Origin: Bacillota bacterium
GTDB lineage: Bacteria; Bacillota; Clostridia; Acetivibrionales; DSM-1351
NCBI GenBank assembly: GCA_023416275.1
Contig: JAEZIB010000010.1
Location: 1-13,040 of the forward strand
Length of the DNA stretch: 13,040 nt
Reading direction: 5' to 3'
Shown: positions 1-8,300 of the stretch, piece after piece
Numbering within the stretch: position 1 is the first letter of the stretch
Layout of the letters: each line of letters opens with the position of its first letter
Notes under the pieces: model-generated
The model's database searches: none
Told to the model about the DNA's origin: nothing
Seen by the model: the letters and a program-made list of their open reading frames with translations, nothing else
Program-made: the position numbers and the translations under genes

Positions 1-13
1 CATTTATCTTCAT
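1..13 (-). CDS. Start of an unidentified gene (5' end only, 4 codons)
   Basis: On the minus strand an ATG at 13-11 is followed by AAG ATA AAT (Met-Lys-Ile-Asn) before the window ends. A strong ribosome binding site, GGAAGGAGGTG, lies at 30-20, with the GGAGG core about 8 bases before the ATG. This is the same arrangement seen before the other genes here. Nothing can be said about the product. It lies downstream of the flotillin operon terminator, so it should have its own promoter or depend on readthrough. I found no convincing -35/-10 pair between 14 and 112. Confidence 0.5.
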
Positions 14-112
14 ATAGAACACCTCCTTCCAGTGTAGTGGTAATGGATACTTTTATTAAAGCAGTAGCCAATTGTGCTACTCAGAATCAGCTTTTTGAGC
101 AGTTAATACCGC

Positions 113-163
113 AAAAAAAGCACGAAAAGTTATACACCCGCGGTGGTGTACCCCTTTTCGTGC
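113..163 (-). terminator. Strong intrinsic terminator of the nfeD-like/flotillin operon
   Basis: On the minus strand GCACGAAAAG (163-154) pairs perfectly with CTTTTCGTGC (129-120) and is followed at once by seven Ts (119-113). Inside this 10-bp stem a second perfect 6-bp stem, TACACC (150-145) with GGTGTA (138-133), closes a loop ACCGCG. The hairpin begins 70 bases after the flotillin stop codon, so it ends that operon. There is no T-run on the plus-strand side, so it works in one direction. The loop partly resembles the end of a T-box leader (see findings). Confidence 0.88.
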
Positions 164-233
164 TACTGTACGAAACTTAACAAATTTTATTTAGTTCTTA
201 AACCAGCTTCATTTAATACTCTAAGCTGAAAAT

Positions 234-1682
234 TTATTTGAATTCCTCGTTTATTACTTCCTTGCTTATTTCACCAGCTTTATTAATACCGCCTTTTTTC
301 AATAAATCTAGTACATTTAATCCGGTAATTGCTTCAACACTCTCTGGAAGCTGAGAAATTATATCTGTTACATATCCTGTAATCTTAGCAGCGCCTTTTG
401 CTTCCCCGCTATTGCCATTGTCAACAATAACAATTTTTTCAGTTTTAGCAAGAGGACTAGCTATTGCATTTGCAATCTCAGGCAGCTTTTCAATTATCAT
501 CTGAGTTACAGCTGCATCATTATACAACTTGAAAGCTTCCGCTTTCTTAGCCATAGCTGATGCCTCAGCTTCACCCTTTGCCTTAATAATCTCTACCTCA
601 GCCATACCTTCTGCTCTCTTTGCCTTTGCCTTAGCTTCACCTTCCATCTCTATGGCACGAGATCTTGCCTCTGCAGCTGCAACTTCTCTATACTTGCTTG
701 CATCTGCAATCTTTGTAGCTTGATAGTTATCTGCATCTGCTTGCTTTTTAATAGTTGCTTCCAATTCCTTTTCTTTTCTCAGTGCTTCCTGCTCAGCCAA
801 CTCTATTTCTTTCTGCTTCTTAGTTATCTCAACCTGCATTGCAGTCTCGGCAACTTCTTTTTTAACGATATTAGCTTGTATTTCGTAAGCAAGGTCCGCA
901 TCAGCCTTTGCTGTCTGCTGATCCTTGTTGTAGGATTGGACCTTAAGCTCTTTATTTTTGTTTTCTTCTGCAATCTTTGTTTCAGACTGTATTCTTGCAG
1001 CTTCTCCCTCTCTATTAGCCTCAGCAGTCTTTATCTTTGTTTCCTTTGTTGCTTCTGCCTCTGCAATCTGAGCGTCTCTCTTTACTTCTGCAATTCTAGG
1101 CTTTCCAAGTGCCTCTAAGTAACCGTTCTTATCAGATATGTCCTTGATAGTTAAAACCTTCAATTCAAGACCCATGCTTTGCAATTCAGTTGCTGCAACA
1201 CCTTGAACGTGAGATGCGAAAGTCTCTCTATCCTTGTAAATTTCCTCAACTGTCATTTTTGAAACTATTTCACGAAGCTTACCTTCAAGTACCTGTTGAG
1301 TGGTCTTTGAAATAACACCCAGCATATAATCTAAGCCTTTTGAAGTATTAAACTGCTCTGCTGATGACAAAATAGATTCTTTATCAGACTTAACCTTAAC
1401 AACTGCCACACCATCAGCAACTATTCCAACGCCCTGAGATGTAAGTGCACCATCAATTCTAATATCTATTTGCATATTTTCTAAAGAGATAACATCTATT
1501 CTTTCCAGCATTGGTATAACAATACCGCCTCCACCTGTAATAACTCTTCTGCCTCTAAAGCCTGTAACTACTAAAGCTTTATCCTGCGGTACCTTCTTGT
1601 ACATGTTAAATAAGCTAATTATTAGAAATAATAGAACTACTGTAATTATAGCCGGTATTACGAAAATTGAATAATCTCCCAT
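234..1682 (-). CDS. floT: Flotillin family protein (FloT/YuaG type), SPFH domain
   Basis: This is a 482-residue membrane scaffold protein of the flotillin family, which organises membrane microdomains and affects membrane fluidity and the oligomerisation of partner proteins. I place the start at the ATG at 1682-1680 because AAGGAG lies about 8 bases upstream. An ATG 15 codons earlier (1727) would overlap the preceding gene and add a lysine-rich stretch before the membrane segment. In order: a hydrophobic N-terminal segment (about residues 4-26), an SPFH/PHB domain (about 30-190, with VVTGFRGRRVITGGGG near its start), a long Ala/Glu/Lys-rich coiled coil (about 195-385, with repeated EAEA/AEA blocks), and a flotillin C-terminal region with EKLPEIANAIASPL. 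The length is close to B. subtilis FloT (about 509) and well above FloA (about 330). It sits 25 bases after the NfeD-like gene, and that pairing is the usual flotillin/NfeD partnership. Confidence 0.93.
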   Translation of the reverse strand: MGDYSIFVIPAIITVVLLFLIISLFNMYKKVPQDKALVVTGFRGRRVITGGGGIVIPMLERIDVISLENMQIDIRIDGALTSQGVGIVADGVAVVKVKSDKESILSSAEQFNTSKGLDYMLGVISKTTQQVLEGKLREIVSKMTVEEIYKDRETFASHVQGVAATELQSMGLELKVLTIKDISDKNGYLEALGKPRIAEVKRDAQIAEAEATKETKIKTAEANREGEAARIQSETKIAEENKNKELKVQSYNKDQQTAKADADLAYEIQANIVKKEVAETAMQVEITKKQKEIELAEQEALRKEKELEATIKKQADADNYQATKIADASKYREVAAAEARSRAIEMEGEAKAKAKRAEGMAEVEIIKAKGEAEASAMAKKAEAFKLYNDAAVTQMIIEKLPEIANAIASPLAKTEKIVIVDNGNSGEAKGAAKITGYVTDIISQLPESVEAITGLNVLDLLKKGGINKAGEISKEVINEEFK

Positions 1683-1707
1683 TTTTTTACTCCTTTTTAT
1701 TTTAATT

Positions 1708-2391
1708 TTATAAACTTGGTATTTCACTTATGTAAAAGATATTGTCCTCTATCTTACATATAACTACTTTTTGACCTTGCTTAACAGCCTTACCCTCAAT
1801 ATGCTTTGAAGGTGCATTAAACCTTAACGAATTTACTGTATATGCAATAGTACCAAAGCCATCAGCAAGAATATCAGTGGTAACTTCTGCAGCAGTCCCG
1901 ATTAACTTTGCTCTGGAAACATCTGAAGTATTTTCGCTTCTGTAAATAGGTTTCGCAACAAAATTGTATAACAAAACTGAACATATTATTCCTGATGCTG
2001 CCGCACAACCTAAAGTAATAATGCTCCCCCACTTAAAGTAACTCTCGCCCAATATACCTATCCCACCAAAAACAGTTAAAAAGGATACTGCAACTATTGG
2101 ATTTAATATTAATGAAAACCAAGATATCACACTATGCGAAACTCCTGAACTCTCACCAACTGAATGTCCCTGCTGCCCATCAACATTTCCAACCTGGCTC
2201 CCATCAGCAGAATGCATTGCGTGACTGGCATCTGCTTGAACATGCCCACTATCTATATTTCCTTGATGCCCACCTATATCAGCTCCAAATTCACCATGTG
2301 AATGAAGCGATCCTGTAATTCCATTAATAATTAAAGAAATAACAGTATAAAATACACCTACTAAAAATACTATTACATAAAAATCAGACAT
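1708..2391 (-). CDS. NfeD-like membrane protein (YuaF-like) with a histidine-rich loop
   Basis: This 227-residue membrane protein is encoded directly before the flotillin gene. The ATG at 2391-2389 has GAGGAGG seven bases upstream. Visible layout: a transmembrane segment (about 4-25), a soluble Gly/Asp/Ser/His loop (about 28-86), two further transmembrane segments (about 88-113 and 121-146), and a C-terminal beta-rich domain (about 158-227, LIGTAAEVTTDILADGFGTI) that fits the OB-fold of short NfeD proteins. Known NfeD/YuaF proteins are encoded beside flotillins and act with them at the membrane; that role is inferred here from position and topology. The odd part is the loop, which has eight histidines (30, 32, 42, 50, 57, 60, 76, 86) and makes the protein longer than B. 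subtilis YuaF (about 174 residues). The family call is fairly secure from context, less so from sequence alone. Confidence 0.8.
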   Translation of the reverse strand: MSDFYVIVFLVGVFYTVISLIINGITGSLHSHGEFGADIGGHQGNIDSGHVQADASHAMHSADGSQVGNVDGQQGHSVGESSGVSHSVISWFSLILNPIVAVSFLTVFGGIGILGESYFKWGSIITLGCAAASGIICSVLLYNFVAKPIYRSENTSDVSRAKLIGTAAEVTTDILADGFGTIAYTVNSLRFNAPSKHIEGKAVKQGQKVVICKIEDNIFYISEIPSL

Positions 2392-2427
2392 GTCTTAACC
2401 TCCTCTCTAATAACCTTGTGTCAATGA

Positions 2428-2439
2428 TTGTAATTACAA
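2428..2439. promoter_or_regulatory. Perfect 12-bp palindrome, candidate operator of the nfeD-like/flotillin operon
   Basis: TTGTAATTACAA is a perfect palindrome lying between the proposed transcription start (about 2452) and the ribosome binding site (about 2399-2405). That is roughly +13 to +24, a usual place for a repressor to block transcription. No regulator gene is nearby, and I cannot assign it to a regulator family. Confidence 0.35.
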
Positions 2440-2458
2440 GTATTTACCACATGCACAC

Positions 2459-2487
2459 ATTATAATCTATCCCAAGAGGTTCCACAA
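2459..2487 (-). promoter_or_regulatory. Candidate sigma-A promoter for the nfeD-like/flotillin operon
   Basis: The minus strand has TTGTGG (2487-2482), a 17-base spacer and a perfect TATAAT (2464-2459). The predicted start is near 2452, giving a leader of about 60 nt before the ATG at 2391. The -10 and spacing are ideal, but the -35 matches the consensus only at TTG. A second AT-rich candidate lies upstream: TTGTTG (2548-2543), 17 bases, TATAGT (2525-2520), overlapped by TATAAT (2520-2515). Confidence 0.5.
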
Positions 2488-2573
2488 GAATCACCGCAGC
2501 ATGTTTTCATCATTATTATACTATAATTTGTTACTAAATTCACAACAAATATTAGGCTATTACGTTACTGCTA

Positions 2574-2654
2574 TTATCTCCTGTTATCTTCGTTTTTCGC
2601 CATAGTCCATTTAGTATATACACCAGTCCACTTGGTGGGAACATTGGTACTCAT
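2574..2654 (-). other. Short open frame (26 codons from ATG), unassigned small ORF or gene remnant
   Basis: An ATG at 2654 opens a 26-residue frame beginning MSTNVPTKWTG and ending at TAA 2576-2574. The frame stays open about 12 codons further upstream. The peptide contains a near-repeat, TKWTGVYTKWT. No ribosome binding site precedes the ATG, and the frame lies between the terminator of the chemoreceptor gene and the promoter region of the next operon. The residue choice looks protein-like, so it may be a leftover of a lost gene, but chance is also possible. Confidence 0.2.
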
Positions 2655-2713
2655 CTGTAATAAGGCTTTTTGACATGTACTAAAATAATTCTATATCATT
2701 CTTCACTTTATTT

Positions 2714-2747
2714 AAAAAGACTATGGACAAAAATCGTCCATAGTCTT
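2714..2747 (-). terminator. Intrinsic terminator of the chemoreceptor gene
   Basis: A perfect 12-bp stem on the minus strand, AAGACTATGGAC (2747-2736) with GTCCATAGTCTT (2728-2717), has a 7-base loop. It runs into a T-tract made of the last stem bases and 2716-2714, then AAATAAAG. It starts 28 bases after the stop codon at 2776, as expected for a rho-independent terminator. Confidence 0.85.
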
Positions 2748-2775
2748 CTACATTATACCGTTTCCAAATCAAAAA

Positions 2776-4812
2776 CTAAATTTTAAACTTTTTAATCAAA
2801 CTAGATAGTTCTTCAGACATATATGCCATTTCTTTTGAAGAAGATACTATTTCTTCTGTCAAAGCTATTTGTTCTTCACTAGCTGCCGAAACACCTTCTG
2901 CATTAGCGGCAAACTCATGGCTAGTATCATTTATCTCCTGCATTGTATGCTCAAAATCATTGCTGTTTTCAGTCATTATTTTAACACTATTAGTAACATT
3001 TGCTACTATATCCTTTAGTCGTTCAGCCTGCTCATTAAGCACAGTGAAAGTTTCTCCATTCTTTTGAATGGCTTCTACACTTGAATTTACAGCTTTCATA
3101 CTGTCATCCATCTTGTTAACTGCTGTGTCAACACCACTCCTTATTTCTACAATCAGTTTTGCTATCCTTCTACTGGCGTCAGAAGACTCTTCAGCCAATT
3201 TCCTAATTTCATCGGCAACAACACTGAAACCTCTTCCTGCCTCACCTGCTCTTGCTGCCTCAATTGCTGCATTTAATGCAAGCAAGTTAGTCTGTGCAGC
3301 TATACCACTAATTAATTCAATGATCTCACCTATTTGATTAGAAGTGTTCCCTAAATTGGAAATAACCCCAGAAACTCCTTCTGTATCAGCTTTAAGATTA
3401 TTGATGCTTTCAACGGATTCAACAGCCGTCTTGCTCCCGATAGCAATATCATCAATCATATGTTCTGTAGTTTGCTGCATATTGTGCGTACTAGTATTAA
3501 CTTCATTGATTTGACTGATTAAATCTGTCAGATTTGACAATGCCGTTTCAATCTTAGTGGATTGCTCTTCTGCACCAGAGGAAATATCAAGGATCGTGTT
3601 ACCAACATCCTCCGCTGCCTTCCCAACTTGCTCACCAGATGCATATAATTCCTGCCCAGATGCAGCTACTGTATCCGATGTTTCAGTTATCTGCGTAATT
3701 ATTGTTTTAAAATTCTGAATCATAGTAGCTAAAGAATTTGCTAGTTTCCCAAGCTCATCCTTTCTTTTAAGTGATTTTTCCGGAATAATAACCGTTAAAT
3801 CTCCATTTGCTAATTGCTCTGCTTGCTCGGCAGCTGCAAGTATAGGTTTTGTTATTTTTCTAGAAGAAATAAAAATAACTATTGATGCAAGTAAACTACT
3901 TATCAGAATAACTCCAAATAATATTAATTCCAAAGTATTTATCTTTTCCATATATACTGAAACCGGCTTGTAAGTCAATATGTGCATGCCGTATTTGCTG
4001 CTGTCGCTATAAGCAGCTATATAATCAGTACCATCAAGGGTGAAGTAGTCAATACCTGTTTTATTAGATACGATATTATTATACAAATCCAGCAGTCCTA
4101 CTTCCTTATCTTGAAAATTTAAAGCTAAAACATAATTCTGCTCTGTTGAAGAAATAACAAGTCCTTCTTTATTCAAAATAAGTGTTTTCATTTCATTTGC
4201 AGAAGAATTTATATCAATAATATTTTTAGAAACATTATTCAATTCTATAGCCATTCCTATAGTGCCTAAATGTTGGTCATTGTTTTTTATAGGAGTTACT
4301 ATAGTCATAACAGGTCGTCCAGTAGTAGGTGATGCTTTTGCATCACGTATCAGTAATTTATTGGTACTTCCAATTGCTTCATTTTCAAAACCTACAGATT
4401 TCCCACCGATACCATCTGCTATAGCTTTATTTTTATACATTAAAAACAAATTCTCAAAAAGACCGTTTGCAAGCTTGAAATTATCCTGTAGATTTTTCGA
4501 AATTTTCTGTACATCTGTCTCACTTGGATTAGCAGAATTGGCAGTAGCCTGGCTTAGTGGATCAACTATACTAGGTTGCATTGCAATTGATTGAGCTTGC
4601 TTTTCCAAGTCAGACAATGCCAATTCAATTTGGTTCTTCTTTTCAGTAGCAACATTTAATAAAGAATCTCTAGCTGAGTCTCCTAAGTACCTTTGCGAAA
4701 AATAACTAGTAATAAAAAAACTTGTTACTAATGGTATTAACAAACATAGAACAGTTACTATAAAAACCCTCCAACTCAATCCTCTAAATCTACCAAGTCC
4801 TTTTTTTATCAT
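2776..4812 (-). CDS. Methyl-accepting chemotaxis protein with dCACHE sensor domain
   Basis: This 678-residue chemoreceptor senses an extracellular ligand and controls the CheA kinase. The ATG at 4812 has AGGAGGT at 4824-4818, five bases upstream. Domains: transmembrane helix 1 (about 15-37), an extracellular dCACHE region (about 38-289, with a typical RPVMTIVTPIKNN strand and YIAAYSDSSKYG near the membrane), transmembrane helix 2 (about 293-316), a HAMP domain (about 317-370) and the long cytoplasmic signalling hairpin (about 380-678). The hairpin tip is the conserved stretch at about 503-543, containing QTNLLALNAAIEAARAGE and GRGFSVVADEIRKLAEES. The C-terminus ends in LIKKFKI with no CheR-binding pentapeptide. 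I could not identify the ligand: the CACHE region lacks an obvious amino-acid-binding signature. No other chemotaxis genes are adjacent, so this is an orphan receptor gene with its own terminator. Confidence 0.96.
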   Translation of the reverse strand: MIKKGLGRFRGLSWRVFIVTVLCLLIPLVTSFFITSYFSQRYLGDSARDSLLNVATEKKNQIELALSDLEKQAQSIAMQPSIVDPLSQATANSANPSETDVQKISKNLQDNFKLANGLFENLFLMYKNKAIADGIGGKSVGFENEAIGSTNKLLIRDAKASPTTGRPVMTIVTPIKNNDQHLGTIGMAIELNNVSKNIIDINSSANEMKTLILNKEGLVISSTEQNYVLALNFQDKEVGLLDLYNNIVSNKTGIDYFTLDGTDYIAAYSDSSKYGMHILTYKPVSVYMEKINTLELILFGVILISSLLASIVIFISSRKITKPILAAAEQAEQLANGDLTVIIPEKSLKRKDELGKLANSLATMIQNFKTIITQITETSDTVAASGQELYASGEQVGKAAEDVGNTILDISSGAEEQSTKIETALSNLTDLISQINEVNTSTHNMQQTTEHMIDDIAIGSKTAVESVESINNLKADTEGVSGVISNLGNTSNQIGEIIELISGIAAQTNLLALNAAIEAARAGEAGRGFSVVADEIRKLAEESSDASRRIAKLIVEIRSGVDTAVNKMDDSMKAVNSSVEAIQKNGETFTVLNEQAERLKDIVANVTNSVKIMTENSNDFEHTMQEINDTSHEFAANAEGVSAASEEQIALTEEIVSSSKEMAYMSEELSSLIKKFKI

Positions 4813-5334
4813 TTGCTACCTCCTGATTATTGAAGATTATAATATAATTTACGTCAAATAAACAAAATATTGTTATGATTATTATCAGTAATTATTTATC
4901 TTAAAAGCGATTACTACAAAATTACATAAATAAGAACAATTATTTCATAGCTGCATATTTTTGCTATTACCTAATGCTTATAAAAATTATAAATATTTTA
5001 TTAATCGGCTATTATTAAGCATCCAATATAATAAATTGTTGAGTTTAGACTACTATTTAATATTTAAAAATTGACAATATATAAATCGATTGTGCATGCA
5101 CGTTTATTAAACCAGAAAGAGGAATCCCCCCAATCATAAAATATATTCTAATTTCCTCATTACTGCAGTTCTAAAAGCTTTCTAGAGTATGTCACTAATC
5201 TCCATTTTCACTTAACATAATTTGATTATAAGTTGCTTAATGTTTTATGTCTACTGGTATAAACTAGTACAAATTTAGATTTAGTATGCATTTTATTATA
5301 ATACAGCTAATAAATATTTGACTTATATTCCTGT
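4813..5334. other. 522-base intergenic region, probably a long leader of the chemoreceptor gene
   Basis: This gap holds no convincing gene on either strand. It contains the candidate promoter at 5225-5253, a 10-bp palindrome GTGCATGCAC (5092-5101), a run of six C (5126-5131; six G in a minus-strand transcript), and a 6-bp complementarity GAGGAA (5119-5124)/TTCCTC (5153-5158). The longest minus-strand frame starting with ATG in the leader is about 26 codons (from near 5136) and has no well-placed ribosome binding site. I see no clear terminator for the activase gene ending at 5335, only an AT-only 7-bp stem (5292-5298 with 5308-5314) without a T-run. I did not recognise a c-di-GMP or other known riboswitch. 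Confidence 0.5.
5225..5253 (-). promoter_or_regulatory. Near-consensus sigma-A promoter upstream of the chemoreceptor gene
   Basis: TAGACA (5253-5248) and TATAAT (5230-5225) are separated by exactly 17 bases on the minus strand, an 11 of 12 match to the consensus. The predicted start near 5218 is about 405 bases before the chemoreceptor ATG at 4812. It is the best-looking promoter in the window. A weaker sigma-D-like -10, GCCGATTAA (5009-5001), lies closer to the gene but has no TAAA box at the expected distance. Confidence 0.55.
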
Positions 5335-8300
5335 TTAAAACATCCCAGCAATATCTTTGATTTTCTTAAAATGCTTCTCAATATACATATCGGATTTTTC
5401 TTTACGTTTATTAACCTCATTCATGTTTTCAAAAGCTGTGGAAATCATTAGCTTAATTCTATTGAGCTGATTTACTTCGCTGGCACCAGGATCATAATCT
5501 ATTGCAACTATATTGGTTCCTGGATAAACTCGTTTTAACTCCTTCATCATGCCCTTGCCTGTAACATGATTTGGAAGGCACGCAAATGGCTGCATACAGA
5601 TAATGTTTTTTACTCCACTGTTTATCAGCTCAATCATTTCACCAGTTAAGAACCAACCTTCCCCTGTCTGATTACCTAAAGACAGAACTTCTGCTGCACC
5701 CTTTGCTAATTCCTGTATTTTTTCAGGTCCATGAAATCTGTTACTATTGTCTAATGCCTTTACTAAAGGACGTCTGTAAATTTCTATTGCCCTTATAGCC
5801 CCATTCCCTATTGTTTGAGATAGCTTACTTCCTGATAAATATTTGTACTTGAAATCCTGATTGTAAGCACAGTACAATATAAAGTCTATTAGTCCAGGCA
5901 TTACCGCTTCTCCACCTTCAGCCTCAACCAACTCCACTACGTTGTTGTTTGCCGTAGGATGAAATTTTACCAGTATTTCACCTACCAAGCCTACTCTTGG
6001 CTTTACCTCATCAGTTATTTCAAACTCATCAAATTCCTTAACTACATTTCTGATAATTTGCTTAAATTCTCTTCTTCCTGCTGATTTAAGGGAATTTATA
6101 CACACTTTTGTCCATTTTTCATACAGTGCATTTGCTGAGCCTTTAACCTTTTCGTAAGGTCTGACTTTATACAGGACATTCATAAATAAATCTCCATAAA
6201 CTAAAGCCATCATTGCTTTATTTAGAAAACCAGGTGTAAACTTAAAGCCTGGGTTTTTCTCCATACCATTGGCGTTTAAAGATATAACAGGAACCTTTTC
6301 AAAGCCCGCATCCTTAAGAGCCTTCCTCAAAAAACCAATATAATTTGTAGCTCTGCAGCCTCCACCCGTTTGAGATATCATTACTGATGTATTGTCCAAG
6401 TCATATTCTCCTGACAGTAAAGCCTCCATAAGCTGTCCAATGGCAATTATTGCAGGATAACAGGCATCATTATTTACATACTTCAGTCCTACATCAGTAG
6501 CTTTATTATCAATTGATGGGAGCACTACTAAATTGTATCCTGACAACCTGAAAGCCTCCTGCAAGAATTGGAAATGCATTGGTGACATTTGAGGTGCCAA
6601 AATGGTATGATTTTTTCTCATTTCCTTTGTGAAGGGTACTCTTTTATATCTATTTTCTACTTTCTTAAGCTTAAATCCGCTTTTCTCTCTTTCAATAATT
6701 GTGGCTTTCAGAGAACGGAGTCTTATTCTTGCTGCTCCTAAGTTGTTCCCTTCATCTATTTTTAGTGTAGTGTAGATTTTAGAGTTTTCAGCTAATATTT
6801 CTTGAACCTGATCAGTTGTTACCGCATCTAGTCCGCAGCCAAAGGAATTAAGCTGTACCAGTTCCAAATTTTGCTGTGCTTTAACAAAGCTTGCACTAGC
6901 GTAAAGTCTTGAGTGATAAACCCATTGATCAACTACTCTAAGTGGTCTTTCAACCTTTCCCAAATGAGCTACTGAATCCTCAGTTAATACCGCCATTCCC
7001 AGTGAAGTTATCATCTCTGGAATACCATGATTTATCTGCGGGTCAATGTGGTAAGGTCTTCCAGCCAAAACTATTCCTTTAATGCCGCTTTTTTCTATGA
7101 TTTTTAAAGCACTCTCTCCTGCCAGTCTGATGTCATTTATAAAATTCTGCTGCTCTAAATACGCCTTAGCTACACAATTTGCAATTTCTTTTTTTTCAAT
7201 ATTTAAAGCTTTTAGCTCATCATATAATCTTTGCACTAACCTATTTTCATTATCGAAAGGCAAAAAAGGCTTCATAAATAGTATATTTTCTTCTCTTAAC
7301 ACATCCATATTATTCTTAATAACCTCAGGATATGATGCCACTATAGGACAGTTAAAATGATTATCTGCCTCTTGCTGCTCTTGCTTCTCATGTGTTATGG
7401 AAGGGTAAAAAATAAATTTCACGCCTTTTTCAATTAGATTTGCAATGTGTCCGTGCACAAGTTTTGCAGGGTAGCAAACTGATTCTGATGGTATTGTTTC
7501 AATCCCCTTTTCGTACAGCTTATTTGATGACCTATCTGATAACTCAACCCTAAAACCAAGCTCAGTAAAGAAGGTAAACCAGAAAGGATAATTCTCATAC
7601 ATGTTCAGTACTCTTGGAATACCAACAATTCCTCTTTTTGCAGCTGATTTCTCTAGAGGTTTATAACTAAAAGTCCTATTATATTTGTACTTAAATATAT
7701 TTGGAAGCAGATTTTGTTCTCTTCCTTTACCAGCACCTCTTTCACACCTATTACCAGAAATGAATTTATCACCATTAGCAAATCTGTTAATTGTCAACAA
7801 ACAGTTGTTTGAGCATAAACCACATCTTGAAACCTTTGTATCAACATTGAAATCATTGATTTGACTCTCATTTAACAAATCAGAAATGGTACCCTCTTCA
7901 TAGCGTTCTCTGGCAATCAAGGCTGCCCCAAAAGCTCCCATTATTCCTGCTATATCAGGTCTGACAGCCTCTCTTTCCGACAGCTTTTCAAAACTTCTGA
8001 GAACTGCATCATTATAAAAGGTACCGCCCTGTACTACTATTTTTTCTCCCATTTCCTTTGGGCTCTTCACTTTAATTACTTTAAATAGTGCATTTTTAAT
8101 AACCGAATATGATAGGCCTGCTGATATATCTCCTACAGTTGCCCCTTCCTTTTGTGACTGCTTGACTCTTGAGTTCATAAATACAGTACACCTTGAGCCA
8201 AGGTCAACAGGGTTTTGTGCCTTTATAGCCTGAGCAGCAAAATCTTGAATACTCATCCCCAACGAGCTTGCAAACGTGTCCAAAAAAGAGCCACAGCCTG

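Noticed and set aside
529..1118. Plus-strand open frames within the flotillin gene
   Set aside because: They are antisense to the Ala/Glu/Lys-rich coiled coil. Their Ala/Ser- and Leu/Cys-rich translations are typical shadows of that bias, and there are no ribosome binding sites.
234..1727. Longer flotillin start at 1727
   Set aside because: It would overlap the NfeD-like gene, has no ribosome binding site, and adds a Lys-rich stretch before the membrane segment. The ATG at 1682 has AAGGAG at the right distance.
4832..4857. Promoter just before the chemoreceptor (TTGACG 4857-4852, TATAAT 4841-4836)
   Set aside because: The spacer is only 10 bases, and a correctly spaced -10 would put the start inside the ribosome binding site.
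5001..5028. Sigma-D promoter for the chemoreceptor (GCCGATTAA at 5009-5001)
   Set aside because: The -10 resembles the sigma-D consensus, but the bases 15 upstream read TATT rather than TAAA. Kept only as a remark.
5071..5099. Plus-strand TTGACA at 5071 as a promoter
   Set aside because: The bases 17 downstream are GCATGC, not a -10, and no plus-strand gene follows.
4813..5218. c-di-GMP riboswitch in the chemoreceptor leader
   Set aside because: I looked for the GEMM-type conserved core on the minus strand and did not see it. A covariance search is needed to exclude it.
5292..5314. Terminator of the activase-like gene
   Set aside because: The 7-bp stem is made only of A and T and has no following T-tract on the minus strand.
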